From Sphingobium sp. JS3065 (GTDB lineage: Bacteria; Pseudomonadota; Alphaproteobacteria; Sphingomonadales; Sphingomonadaceae): 64,000 nt of DNA. The DNA is taken from assembly GCF_026427355.1 (NCBI RefSeq), contig NZ_CP102665.1, positions 804,501 through 868,500 of the forward strand, given 5' to 3'. The notes beneath the pieces were generated by a model that was not told the origin of the DNA, ran no database searches, and saw only the letters and a list, made by a program, of their open reading frames with translations. Position numbers and translations under genes: made by a program. Of this stretch, positions 43,981-52,769 are shown piece after piece; positions within the stretch are counted from its first letter, which is position 1, and every line of letters starts with the position of its first letter.

Positions 43981-44379
43981 CTGATCAGGGAAGCGATCGC
44001 TAACGGCGAACTCTTTCGTGCCCCCCATTTGAGTATGCTTGTGCCATCAACGACATTGATCATCGAACGACCAAGCCCAAACATCCATACACCCGGCGCA
44101 CTTTCGCACAGCGCGCAATTGCAGTTCGCAATGTGAACACTCACCGCATTGCAATTGCAGGCGCGCGATGTTCGCATCATATTGGTTTCCAACAGTCAAC
44201 CTTTAAATTGTGATCACGGCTCATATTAATTTCAGGCGGATTACAAGAAATCCCTGAACTGATGACGTGCGGGCAATGATCATTGTCACCTATTGATGAT
44301 GTGTGCCGTCATATTCCAATAAATGCGGCGACGATCGCATATTTATAGCTCTTGCATATCATACCAGGAGGGGAGTTAC
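43981..44379. other. Regulatory region before second TonB receptor
   Basis: 399 bases. Its first part is the decayed N-terminus of the parB relic. It then holds an IclR-type operator (44124-44138), two direct CAATTGCAG repeats (44116-44124 and 44152-44160 region), and an AT-rich stretch before the ribosome-binding site AGGAGGGGAG. Confidence 0.55.
44124..44138. promoter_or_regulatory. Putative IclR-type operator, site 5
   Basis: GTTCGCAATGTGAAC is an imperfect palindrome identical to site 3 (14492) at 14 of 15 positions. It lies about 242 bp upstream of the TonB receptor and links this distant gene to the mhp cluster. Confidence 0.62.
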
Positions 44380-46626
44380 ATGAAAACCAGAGCGCAGCGC
44401 ATTTGCGCATTGTCGATCTCGGCGTTGAGTATTGGACTCACTTCGCCGGCTTGGGCTCAAGCGGCAGGCAGCGCGCAGGATCTGACGGGCGCAGACGCTG
44501 AGCATGCGGCGACCGATATCGTCGTGACGGCGCAGCGTCGCGCCGAGAATCTTCAGAAGGTCCCTCTGGCGATCACCGCCTTGAGCGCCGATCAGCTCAA
44601 CAGTCAGGGCATCGAGACGGTAGCCGATCTCGGCGGCAAGGTTCCCGGGCTTTCGGTCCAGAAATTCAATGGCATTGTGCAGCCCTTCCTCCGGGGGATC
44701 GGATCGAGCACGTCGACCGCCGGTGTGGAATCGAGCGTCGCCGTCTACCTTGATGGCGTGTATTTCTCGCGGCTTCCATCCAGCTTCTTCGACCTTGCAA
44801 ATGTCGAGCGGGTCGAGGTTCTCAAGGGACCGCAGGGCACACTTTTCGGTCGAAATTCGACCGGAGGCGTCATCAATGTGGTCACGCGCGAGCCCTCGTT
44901 CAATCCCGAACTTAAGGCGAGCATCGGCTATGGTCGCTTCGATGCCGTCGATGGAAGCATGTATGTGTCATCAGGGTTGAGCGACACAGTGGCGATGTCC
45001 GCGTCCGTGACAGGCAAGACAAGCGACGGATATGGTTTCAACGCGATCACCGACAACCGCTACGCCTTCGAAGACAGCCTGCTGATTAATTCCAAGCTGA
45101 TGTTCAAGCCGAGCGCAGATTCCAAGGTTCTCCTCAGCGGCTTCTATTCGTGGTCGGAAAACTCGGGCAACAAGGCCGCTTTCCCGGGAACGTCGAGCCT
45201 CGGCCTGAACTATTATTATGATCAGATTCTGGGTCTGGGCCTCGGCGTTCCGCGCGCGGGAAACGTGTATGGCGACAACGCGCCAGACGCCAGGAAGCTG
45301 GGTTTCTACGAGTCGGTCAGCGATCCCGACCAGCGCGACGAATTCAAGGTCTATGGCGGCTCGCTGAAGATCGAGCAGAATCTCGGCATTGCGACCCTGG
45401 TGAGCATTTCGGGATATTCCCACGTCTCGCAAAACAGCAGCTATGGCGATTACGTGCCGGCGCCCGCTCCGCCCGCACCGATCGAATTCCTCGTCCCCGC
45501 CTATTCGCGCGTCAACCTTTTCACACAGGAACTGCAGCTCGTTAGCAAGCGCGGCTCCGCGTTCGACTGGATTTTTGGCCTCTACTATCTCAACAGCAAG
45601 ACCTCCTACACCGCGGATACGGTCTTCGACATCCCTCTCTTCTATGGAGATACCCCGCTGACCGCACCAGCCGCGGCGCGCGTCAAATCCTACGCGGCCT
45701 ATGCGCAGGCGAGCTACAATGTGACTCCGGAACTTAAATTCACCGGTGGACTGCGCTATACATGGGACAAGACCTCGGGCGAGGGATCACAGGGAGGAGT
45801 CGTGGTCGTCCCGCCGGATACCAGCAAGGTCCACAAGCCCAGCTACAAGGTGGCCGTCGACTATCAGGTCACGCCGGACGTCATGGTCTATGCGCTCTAC
45901 TCGCACGGCTTCAAGTCAGGGGCCTACAACATCCTAACCTACTCTTCGCCGGCAACCGATCCAGAGGAACTGGACGACTATGAAATCGGCTTGAAGACCG
46001 AACTTTTCGATCGCCGGGCGCGCTTCAACGTTGCGGCCTTCTGGTACGATATCAACAATCCCCAAGTTCAGCTCATCACCAACGGCACGACATTTCTGTC
46101 GAATGCGGGGGGAGCGAGGGTCAAAGGCGCCGAAGCCGACCTGACGGTCCGAGCAGCGCAGGGCCTTAATCTGCGTGGGAGCCTTTCCTATCTCGACGCC
46201 AAATATACCGACTATACAAATGCTCCCGCCGGGCGACCCAATTTCGTGCTGGGCGGGTCCGATGTCCTCCCGCCGATCGACGCATCAGGCAACCGCCTTC
46301 CCTTCGCGGCGAAGTGGAGTTTCAACCTGGGCGGAGACTATACGATCGACACCGGCGTCGGCGCTATTACCTTGACGGCGGACTGGTTCCACAACAGCGG
46401 CTACACCTTCGAACCGGACGAATTCCTACGGCAGGGGGCCTACGATCTCGTCAACGCGCAGATCAAGCTGCAGGCGAGCGACAATCTCGCCGTCCGCTTC
46501 TGGGGCCGGAATCTTCTTGATAAGAAAATCGTAGCCGGTGCCGCATCGCAATATGGCTATGCCGGCTATCCATGGAGTCCCGCTCCGCCGCTCACCTACG
46601 GCATGGCCTTCGACTTCTCGTTTTAG
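44380..46626 (+). CDS. TonB-dependent outer-membrane receptor
   Basis: A 748-residue receptor: signal peptide about 1-26 (PAWAQA), TonB-box-like DIVVTAQRR, plug from VPLAITALSA to VEVLKGPQGTLFGRNSTGG, and a barrel ending MAFDFSF. It is the same length as, and closely related to, the receptor at 28156; segments such as FYNPQVQLITN-type blocks (INNPQVQLITNGTTFLSNAG) recur. It lies alone between the parB relic and a featureless gap, but its promoter carries an IclR-type site, so it probably belongs to the same regulon. The start follows AGGAGGGGAG. Confidence 0.92.
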   Translation: MKTRAQRICALSISALSIGLTSPAWAQAAGSAQDLTGADAEHAATDIVVTAQRRAENLQKVPLAITALSADQLNSQGIETVADLGGKVPGLSVQKFNGIVQPFLRGIGSSTSTAGVESSVAVYLDGVYFSRLPSSFFDLANVERVEVLKGPQGTLFGRNSTGGVINVVTREPSFNPELKASIGYGRFDAVDGSMYVSSGLSDTVAMSASVTGKTSDGYGFNAITDNRYAFEDSLLINSKLMFKPSADSKVLLSGFYSWSENSGNKAAFPGTSSLGLNYYYDQILGLGLGVPRAGNVYGDNAPDARKLGFYESVSDPDQRDEFKVYGGSLKIEQNLGIATLVSISGYSHVSQNSSYGDYVPAPAPPAPIEFLVPAYSRVNLFTQELQLVSKRGSAFDWIFGLYYLNSKTSYTADTVFDIPLFYGDTPLTAPAAARVKSYAAYAQASYNVTPELKFTGGLRYTWDKTSGEGSQGGVVVVPPDTSKVHKPSYKVAVDYQVTPDVMVYALYSHGFKSGAYNILTYSSPATDPEELDDYEIGLKTELFDRRARFNVAAFWYDINNPQVQLITNGTTFLSNAGGARVKGAEADLTVRAAQGLNLRGSLSYLDAKYTDYTNAPAGRPNFVLGGSDVLPPIDASGNRLPFAAKWSFNLGGDYTIDTGVGAITLTADWFHNSGYTFEPDEFLRQGAYDLVNAQIKLQASDNLAVRFWGRNLLDKKIVAGAASQYGYAGYPWSPAPPLTYGMAFDFSF

Positions 46627-47429
46627 AACTACTTTGGCAGATAGAAGGCACCCACTGCAATCTTCGTTGATTCTAGAGGTCCGATCATGTCCTGCCGATG
46701 ATGCGCTGGAGATGATATCCTCCTCCATGGCGATATCATTTGATGGCGCTCGATCGGGTTGAATTCCCGGTGATGGGATCGATGGCTATATTGCCTTGCT
46801 GGATGACGGTGATGGTCGAGTACTGATAATTTTACCGGCGATCGTTCATAAACATTGGATGCGCTCCCCTCCCGGCCTTTCGCCTGATGGATCGAAGTGC
46901 GGCATGATCGAGCTTGCGCAAGAACCTGGATAGGTCCGCCAGGGTTGGATTCATCAAATGTCGCATGGGCTGATGAGTTGGATGCTTCGTTCGCAAAGTC
47001 GCATAGGGGCGACACGGGGAAATTCAAGCGAGATTGCCTAAAATTTAGGCAGCCTCAGAGCCTCCTCTGAGAGGCAAAAGCGGCTGCTCCGATGTCGTCC
47101 TATGCCGGGACCGTCGTCAATGGCTGGCGAGCCTCCAGAAGCCAAATAAGGGCAATTCCACTTTTGTTCTCTCCATGCCGTTCTCATGCTCTATTCCATC
47201 GCAGCGCCGGAAGTTTGGAATGGCCGTCTGGCCGGGACAGTTGCCTTGCCGGGCGGGCAGCCGGAGAAGCCCAGGCCGGGGCAATCGTCCTTTTCAACAG
47301 AAGGCTGGCGGGAGCCGTCCTTTCATGGCATAAGCATGTCGGCTGGCGGGCCGTCGAAATTCGCCCCCTACCCCTCCCCTTATCCTCATAGTGTATACAA
47401 CCAACCCTGCTCTTTGGTTGTAGGGCGAT
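46627..47429. other. Intergenic region, mostly featureless; hairpin and operator
   Basis: 803 bases with no supported gene. There is a hairpin at 47054-47071 (CTCAGAG/CTCTGAG around CCTC) and an inverted repeat at 47398-47420 just before the HTH gene. Translated frames here have no family features. Its position between a catabolic gene and the replication locus suggests a recombination border, but I see no IS ends. Confidence 0.5.
47398..47420. promoter_or_regulatory. Inverted repeat before HTH gene
   Basis: CAACCAA and TTGGTTG, 7-bp arms around a 9-bp spacer, end 10 bp before the start codon of the HTH gene at 47430 and overlap its expected promoter. An autoregulatory site is plausible. Confidence 0.5.
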
Positions 47430-48377
47430 ATGCGCTATATGTTGGAAATGCGCGATTTTTCGTCTTCCGCGGATCATGCCCTCCTCCTTCTTGGACGGCT
47501 TGACGGGCGGCTTTGCAACAGCCCGGCGACAGATATCTGGCTGGCCAGGGCAAGATTGAAGGGCGCGGCGGCATTGGCCAGCTTCGCGGGCGTGCCGGTT
47601 TTTGTCGCGGACCTGCAAAACTGGATTTGCGGACGGACGCCGCCGCCCCGCCATAGCGAGGGGCTGAACGATCCGCTGTCGGTCGCGGCCCTGTTCCATT
47701 TCGCCCTGTCCGCGACGGACGGCCACGACCCGATCGTTCGGGCGACGCTCAACATTTCGCGGACGCTGCTGGATGACCGGAAGGAAGCGGATTTATGGGC
47801 GCCGGAGGATCTGGTGCGCTTCGGTCCCGCCTGGCGGATGGCGCGGATGCTGATCGAGGCCCCCTACCCCACCGCTTCCTTTCAGGCGATCGCCCAGCGG
47901 CTGATCGACGCCAGGGCCAGCCTGGACGCACCGGTCGCGGAAGGGCCGCTGGTGACCACCGCGGATGGACGCCAGTGGCGCATCGAACCGCGGCGCTTCG
48001 ACATGGGCTGGCTGCTCGCCTGCCATTTGCCCGGAGCGTTCGCCGCGACCGGGCTGAGCCTGCGCCGCTTGCCCTCGCTGGTGGATCTGCCGCGCTTCCT
48101 GCCGGACGATGCGGGCCTGCTGGCGGAAAGGATCGCCGCCATGGTCGCGCGGCAGGCTGGGCAGGGATTGACCGATCTGGACCGGCTGGAGGCGAAGCTG
48201 AAGCGCCTGCCCGCCGAATTGCAGGTGACGCGGCGGAGCAAGGCGCCGTTGCTGATGCGGCTGTTGCTGGCCTATCCGGGGCTTGGCAAGGCGGCAGTGG
48301 CCCGGTTGCTGGGCATTTCCCACCAGGGCGCGACGAAACTGCTGGCGCGGGTCGAGAGCCTGACGGAAGGGGTTTAA
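47430..48377 (+). CDS. HTH-domain protein next to repA, function unknown
   Basis: A 315-residue mainly helical protein with a C-terminal helix-turn-helix (LLAYPGLGKAAVARLLGISH, then QGATKLLARVE, about 283-310). I do not recognise the rest (about 15-270). It lies beside the iterons and faces the convergent repA gene. A truncated relative lies beside the parB relic at 41285, so this type of gene seems to travel with sphingomonad rep/par loci. A role in replication or copy control is inferred from position only. The start follows GTAGGGCGAT; an ATG 15 bases on is an alternative. Confidence 0.65.
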   Translation: MRYMLEMRDFSSSADHALLLLGRLDGRLCNSPATDIWLARARLKGAAALASFAGVPVFVADLQNWICGRTPPPRHSEGLNDPLSVAALFHFALSATDGHDPIVRATLNISRTLLDDRKEADLWAPEDLVRFGPAWRMARMLIEAPYPTASFQAIAQRLIDARASLDAPVAEGPLVTTADGRQWRIEPRRFDMGWLLACHLPGAFAATGLSLRRLPSLVDLPRFLPDDAGLLAERIAAMVARQAGQGLTDLDRLEAKLKRLPAELQVTRRSKAPLLMRLLLAYPGLGKAAVARLLGISHQGATKLLARVESLTEGV

Positions 48378-48523
48378 AGGAAGCCGGCCTCCTGCCCCCG
48401 TCCAGAATCCTTCAAAGCGGGAATCTCCCAGAGAGTTATAAGGTTTCTAGTAGAGTTAAAGAGTTACGGGTCGGTGCGATGCCTTGCGAATCGCCACATT
48501 CGCACGAGTCGGGTTGGGAAAGG

Positions 48524-48629
48524 CGTTCCCATAAGGTCGAATGTCCGTTCCCATAGTGTCGACAGAACCGTTCCTGAAATGTCGGGCAAGCGTTCCTGAA
48601 GGAGCGTGAAGCGTTCCCATAGTGTCGAA
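48524..48629 (+). repeat. Five iterons, about 22 bp apart
   Basis: Five 18-bp repeats start at 48524, 48546, 48569, 48591 and 48612. Three carry CGTTCCCATA followed by a GTCGA end; two carry CGTTCCTGAA. Spacings of 21-23 bp equal two helical turns, so RepA would bind one face of the DNA. An inverted copy, related to CGTTCCCGAAGTGTCGGG, lies at 48768-48785. Confidence 0.78.
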
Positions 48630-48767
48630 GGTAGCGGAGCCGTGGCGCTTTGCGTTGGGGGATTGAATCATATTGAGGAGGGTCGGGCGGAAGGAGGTTC
48701 AAAACTCGCGGCGGATTTGGGGCGGCGGATTTGGTGGAAGGCGGCTGAGGATTTCGGGGCTGTTCGA

Positions 48768-48785
48768 CCCGACACTTCGGGAACG
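48768..48785 (-). repeat. Inverted iteron copy
   Basis: Read on the minus strand this is CGTTCCCGAAGTGTCGGG, similar to the five plus-strand iterons. Opposed iterons are often used for handcuffing or autoregulation; here it lies between the array and the end of repA. Confidence 0.6.
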
Positions 48786-48850
48786 GAGCCTTGCTCTTGA
48801 TTTCCGTATTTTTCCGAGCCGTCGGGCGATGCCGCCTGACTTGAAATGCT

Positions 48851-50044
48851 CTAGAGGCGATGCCGGTTCTTTTCGTCGAAACGGCGGACGAAGCCGATGA
48901 ACGCCTTCTGATAATTGACCGGGGTGCGGGCCGGATCGGCCCCCAGCCAGTCGCGAAATTCCTGATGCAGGGTCTGATAGTCCCAGCCGGGATATTCGGC
49001 GCGCAGGGTCGCCAGCGTCGCGTCCGTGATTTCCCCGGCGCTTGCCCGGGCGGAAAGCCCGGCCAGGGTACGGCGGATCATGTTGCCGGCGTCGACCAGG
49101 GCTTCCTTGTCAGCAGCGTGGGCGGATGGGACGGGCCGTGAGGGGGTGGTCGAAGCGCGTGGTTCCGCGGTCTTCGGGGTAGTCTGCATGGTGGGGAGCG
49201 GGTCGGCCAGGGTGCGGCGGCGCATGCGGAGCGACGGTTCGCGCTTGCCGTCCGGCTGTTCCAGTTGCACCGTATAACCCGGCAGGGGATCGCGTTCGGC
49301 GATCTTGGCGATCTCGAACTTGAAGCGGCGATAGGCGCCTTCTGCTCCGGATTTTTCGAACAGGGTCGGCATGGAGATGGCGAACCCCCCCTCCCCTGCC
49401 CCGCCGGCATGTTTGCGCGCAACCTTGTAGAGCCAGCGTTCGCGGCCCCCGGTCAGGTCGAAATAAGCGCGGTCGATGCTGAGCACGCCGCCCTGCATCA
49501 GCACGCCTTCATAGAACCAGTTGCTGAGTTCGATGGTCATGCCACGCGAGCGTTCGGTGCGTTCGTCGACGAGCTGGGTCCAGCCGTCGAGCCAGCTAAA
49601 GGTCGCTTCGCGGCGGTTTTCGGCGCGGATATTGGTCTTGATCGTGGTGGAGACGAGGCGGTCGAGCGACTGGCCCAGCAATTCATAGGCGCGGCCGGTG
49701 GTCGGGCGATGGATGGCGCGCAGCAGGTCATAGGGCATGAGGTGCAGCTTGCGCGGAATGTCGTTGAGACCGCGGCGGGCCATGTCCGCCAGGACGGAAG
49801 CGCAATAGATCAGGATGTCGGCGTCCCAGATGGTCGCCATGCCGTAATCCGGATTGGCCGAGACATGGACCCAGGCCTTGCCGTCGGGGGATGTGTAATC
49901 GATGGGTTTCACCCGCTTCGACTTGGCGAGGCTGAAGAAGGGGCGCTCCATCATCTCGCGCTGGTCGCGCAGGGGCATGTCCGCAATATAGGGGAGGAAG
50001 AGTTCGAATTGGTCGTTGATCGCGGTGCTGGCGGCGCGGGTCAT
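48851..50044 (-). CDS. repA: Replication initiator protein RepA (RPA family)
   Basis: A 397-residue RPA-type initiator (PF10134-like). The family core is PFFSLAKSKRVKPIDYTSPD, IWDADILIYCAS, then LLGQSLDRLVSTTIKTNIR and LSIDRAYFDLTGGRERWLYK and ARKHAG. The C-terminal 110 residues are linker-like, ending with a small globular part (YPGWDYQTLHQEFRDWLG). It would bind the iterons just downstream of its own gene. It is the third gene of a parA-parB-repA order on the minus strand. This Rep family is common on sphingomonad plasmids and secondary chromosomes. Confidence 0.9.
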   Translation of the reverse strand: MTRAASTAINDQFELFLPYIADMPLRDQREMMERPFFSLAKSKRVKPIDYTSPDGKAWVHVSANPDYGMATIWDADILIYCASVLADMARRGLNDIPRKLHLMPYDLLRAIHRPTTGRAYELLGQSLDRLVSTTIKTNIRAENRREATFSWLDGWTQLVDERTERSRGMTIELSNWFYEGVLMQGGVLSIDRAYFDLTGGRERWLYKVARKHAGGAGEGGFAISMPTLFEKSGAEGAYRRFKFEIAKIAERDPLPGYTVQLEQPDGKREPSLRMRRRTLADPLPTMQTTPKTAEPRASTTPSRPVPSAHAADKEALVDAGNMIRRTLAGLSARASAGEITDATLATLRAEYPGWDYQTLHQEFRDWLGADPARTPVNYQKAFIGFVRRFDEKNRHRL

Positions 50045-50129
50045 GGGCGGTTCCTGATCATGAAACGCGGCGGCGATGCCATGAATGAATTGGAGAAGTG
50101 GGAAGGCCGGGTAGGGGGGTGATGATGAT

Positions 50130-50170
50130 GTTTCCCCAGGGAAACGGTGGGGCTGTTTCCCTGGGGAAAC
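50130..50170. promoter_or_regulatory. Two parS-like palindromes between repA and parB
   Basis: GTTTCCCCAGGGAAAC (50130-50145) and GTTTCCCTGGGGAAAC (50155-50170) are perfect palindromes with 7-bp arms, 25 bp apart. They share the GTTTC...GAAAC ends of the general parS consensus and lie next to parB, so they are good centromere candidates. An alternative role as RepA operators at the repA promoter is possible. Confidence 0.72.
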
Positions 50171-50248
50171 AGGATGCGAGCGGGAACAGGCCAGCCTGAA
50201 TGGCCGCCCTGCCCTTGCCCGCGCCTTTGCCCTGCCCCCCGGTTTCCA

Positions 50249-51334
50249 TCAGCGCTGAAGCCCCATGCCCTGCCGTTCCAGATGTTCGAGCGTGTCGCGC
50301 AGCGCGTTGGCCAGCGTTTCCATGTCGGCGCCCGATCCGGCGTGGAGGCGGATGGTGATGCCCTGCCGGTTGATCGACTGCACCGTCAGCGCGGGGCGGC
50401 CATAGGGGGTGGTCCAGATGAAGGGTTCCTGCCGGGGCGCGGATTGGGCGGCGCGGGGGGCGTCGAGCAGGCGTTTGAGCACGTCGGCCGCCGGGATCGG
50501 CGATGCGCCCGCCGCCCGCAGGGCGCGTTGCTCGGTGGCGAGGCGGCCAGCTTCCGCCCGGATGGCGGGCGCGGCCTTCGCATCGTCCAGCGCCTGGGCC
50601 AGCGCATAAGCGGGCTTCAACTGCACGTCCGCCGGGGAGGCGAAGGCGTCGATCACCCCGTCATCGATCCCGGCGACCTTGATCATCTTGCTGAGCCAGC
50701 CCTTGGAGAGTTTCAGCCGTTCGGCCATGCGGGTCAGGTGGCTGCCATAATGGGATTTGAGCGCGTCGGCATAGTTGCGCGCGCGTTCCAGGTCCGACAC
50801 GTCCTTGCGCGCGCGGTTTTCCAGGTCGGCGAGGCGGAAGGCGGCTTCGTCGTCAAGCTGGGCGACCTGCGCCACGAACATCATGCCGGAATAGCTGTTG
50901 GCGCGCAGCCAACTGATCGACCAGTGGCGGCGGGTGCCCGCGATCACTTCATAGTCGTGATCGGGGTCGTCCTCTATCCGGCGGACCACGGCGGGCACCT
51001 TCTGCCCGCCCTCCGCGATGATCGAATCGATCAGTTCGCGGCAATTTTCCTCGTTGAGATGGGCATAGTGCCGGGCGTTGCCGGTCCAGACGCGGACGCG
51101 GGCCGGATCGAGCAGCAATTGCGTGACCTGCCGCACTTCGCCGGAGGCGAGGCGGGCAAGGGCGGATTCGCGGCCGAGCAGCGTCGTGCCGCGAGCGCGG
51201 TCCTGACGGGACGCCGCCGGGTCGGGGGAGGGGGGCGCCCCGGGCGCCCCGGCCTCTTCCCGTTCGACGGGGGCAGGCGACTCCGCCTCATCCGACAGAA
51301 GCGCCGCCAGATAATCGGATTGTTTACGCGCCAT
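50249..51334 (-). CDS. parB: Partition protein ParB (RepB-like)
   Basis: A 361-residue ParB. Segments in order are a flexible N-terminus that contacts ParA, the ParB box region (RVWTGNARHYAHLNEENCRE, then YEVIAGTRRHWSISWLRA), the HTH (LKLSKGWLSKMIKVAGI) and a C-terminal dimer domain ending RDTLEHLERQGMG. It binds parS and works with ParA to move the replicon. It is 59 bp downstream of parA; that gap holds two ATCGGGAACA repeats. Confidence 0.92.
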   Translation of the reverse strand: MARKQSDYLAALLSDEAESPAPVEREEAGAPGAPPSPDPAASRQDRARGTTLLGRESALARLASGEVRQVTQLLLDPARVRVWTGNARHYAHLNEENCRELIDSIIAEGGQKVPAVVRRIEDDPDHDYEVIAGTRRHWSISWLRANSYSGMMFVAQVAQLDDEAAFRLADLENRARKDVSDLERARNYADALKSHYGSHLTRMAERLKLSKGWLSKMIKVAGIDDGVIDAFASPADVQLKPAYALAQALDDAKAAPAIRAEAGRLATEQRALRAAGASPIPAADVLKRLLDAPRAAQSAPRQEPFIWTTPYGRPALTVQSINRQGITIRLHAGSGADMETLANALRDTLEHLERQGMGLQR

Positions 51335-51352
51335 GCCATTCCCCCTTGCCGA

Positions 51353-51373
51353 ATCGGGAACATATCGGGAACA
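51353..51373. repeat. Two half-iteron-like repeats between parA and parB
   Basis: ATCGGGAACA occurs twice, 11 bp apart, one helical turn. Its reverse complement (TGTTCCCGAT) resembles the iteron core CGTTCCC, so RepA binding here could tie par expression to replication. Confidence 0.45.
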
Positions 51374-51393
51374 ATTGCCGGTAGGACAGAGAT

Positions 51394-52590
51394 TTATGCC
51401 GCATTGACAATGTCCTCCTCCCGCGCCGGGGCGACACGGCCCCAGCCCTGGCGGACCAGCGCCTCGATCTGGCCCATGGCTCCGTCCAGATTGGCGCGGC
51501 AGCGCTTGTGGGTGCGGGGCGTGCCGATCGGCTTTTCCAGTTCATAGACCGTCATCATGCGCAGCGCCGCGTGGCTGATTTCCGCACTGTCGAGGATCGG
51601 GATGGGGAGCAGGGCCGGGCCGAAGCTCTGCTCCATGATGGCGCGGACCATCGAATGGCTGGGATCGTTGCTGTCGAATTTCGAACAGAGCAGGCGGACG
51701 AAATGATAGTCCACCTCTATCCCCGCCTGCTGCAACTGGCCGATCACCTGATCCATCATGGAGAGGAACTGGACGGTCGAGCAGAAGTCGGGCGTGGTCG
51801 CGGCCAGCGGCACCAGCAGGGCGTTGGCCGCCTGCATCACCGCCAGGCTGATCGTGCCCAGCGCCGGCGGCGGATCGAGCAGCACCACGTCATAATGGCG
51901 GGCAAGGTCCATCAGCCCCTGTTTCAGCTTGCGGAAGCGCGCCGCGAGGACAGAGCCGCCGTCGCTGCCCGCCGCCGCCAGCTCATATTCCACGTCGAAC
52001 AGTTCGAGGTTGGACGGGATCAGATCGACATTGGGCCAGGCGGTATGCTTGACCGCATAGAGCAGGTCGACCTGCGTCGGATCGATGGAGAGATAGGGGT
52101 AGAGCGTCTCTTCCCGCTGGATGTTGAAATGCGGGTTGAAGCCGAACAGGGTGGTGGTCGTCGCCTGGCTGTCGCAATCGACCACCAGCACGCGATAGCC
52201 CTGCACCGCGAAATAATGGGCGAGATGGGTGGTGACGGTCGACTTGCCGACGCCGCCCTTGAAATTCTGCACCGCGATGATGGCGGGCACGTCCATCGGG
52301 GCGCGTTCGGGCGAGGCGCCCAGCACCTGCCGCATGTTCAGCAATTCTTCGACCTTGTAGCCGGGGCGGCGGCCATTTTCGGTCGGCGGGGCAGGGGGAA
52401 GGCGTCCATCCTCCTCCGCCATGCGAATCCGATTCGTGGAGCAACCCAGAAGCTGCGCCGCCTCCGCAATGCCGAAGCGGATGTTGAGTTCCTTGCGGCT
52501 ATCCGGCAGAAAAGCCTTGCGCCGCAGGCGTTCGACCATCTTTTCGCCGGCCTCCGCCAGATCGCCGATCTGGGTTACCACTGCGTTCAT
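51394..52590 (-). CDS. parA: Partition ATPase ParA (RepA-like of repABC systems)
   Basis: A 398-residue type Ib-like ParA with an N-terminal DNA-binding extension (FGIAEAAQLLGCSTNRIRMA, an HTH) and the deviant Walker A KGGVGKST near 109-117. VVDCDSQATTT follows as Walker A', then LLDPPPALG as Walker B. The HTH allows autoregulation of the par operon. I set the start at MNAVVTQIG, with GAGGACA upstream; an ATG four codons earlier is also possible. It is divergent from the dGTPase gene. Confidence 0.92.
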   Translation of the reverse strand: MNAVVTQIGDLAEAGEKMVERLRRKAFLPDSRKELNIRFGIAEAAQLLGCSTNRIRMAEEDGRLPPAPPTENGRRPGYKVEELLNMRQVLGASPERAPMDVPAIIAVQNFKGGVGKSTVTTHLAHYFAVQGYRVLVVDCDSQATTTTLFGFNPHFNIQREETLYPYLSIDPTQVDLLYAVKHTAWPNVDLIPSNLELFDVEYELAAAGSDGGSVLAARFRKLKQGLMDLARHYDVVLLDPPPALGTISLAVMQAANALLVPLAATTPDFCSTVQFLSMMDQVIGQLQQAGIEVDYHFVRLLCSKFDSNDPSHSMVRAIMEQSFGPALLPIPILDSAEISHAALRMMTVYELEKPIGTPRTHKRCRANLDGAMGQIEALVRQGWGRVAPAREEDIVNAA

Positions 52591-52769
52591 TGCTGTCCTC
52601 ATGCCCGAAGTTGAAGCTTGTTTAAGACAGATATGGCATAAATCCTTCAAATCGGCAAATGATCGGGATTTGGGATGCGGATGGCGGCTCAGGCCCAGCA
52701 AATGAATCCCTTTTGCGGGACAAGCGGGCCGGGTTCGGGCTATGCACGGGCCGGTACGGAGGATTCGCC

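Larger units (their letters stand above)
48378..48850. other. Replication origin region downstream of repA
   Basis: 473 bases between the convergent HTH gene and repA. It contains a comparatively AT-rich stretch (about 48425-48475), five direct iterons (48524-48629) and one inverted iteron (48768-48785). The combination fits an iteron-type origin. I see no clear DnaA box. Confidence 0.68.

Noticed and set aside
46629..47027. Minus-strand frame of 132 codons after the second TonB receptor
   Set aside because: No domain or motif, no ribosome-binding site, and biased His/Ser/Arg composition; treated as non-coding.
48524..48629. CRISPR array
   Set aside because: Repeats are 18 bp with 3-6 bp between them, with no spacers and no cas genes; they are iterons.
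49265..51547. Long plus-strand frames opposite repA and parB
   Set aside because: They are antisense to clearly homologous genes and arise from the high third-position GC; products are low-complexity without motifs.
51508..52614. Long plus-strand frame opposite parA
   Set aside because: Antisense shadow of a ParA with intact Walker motifs.
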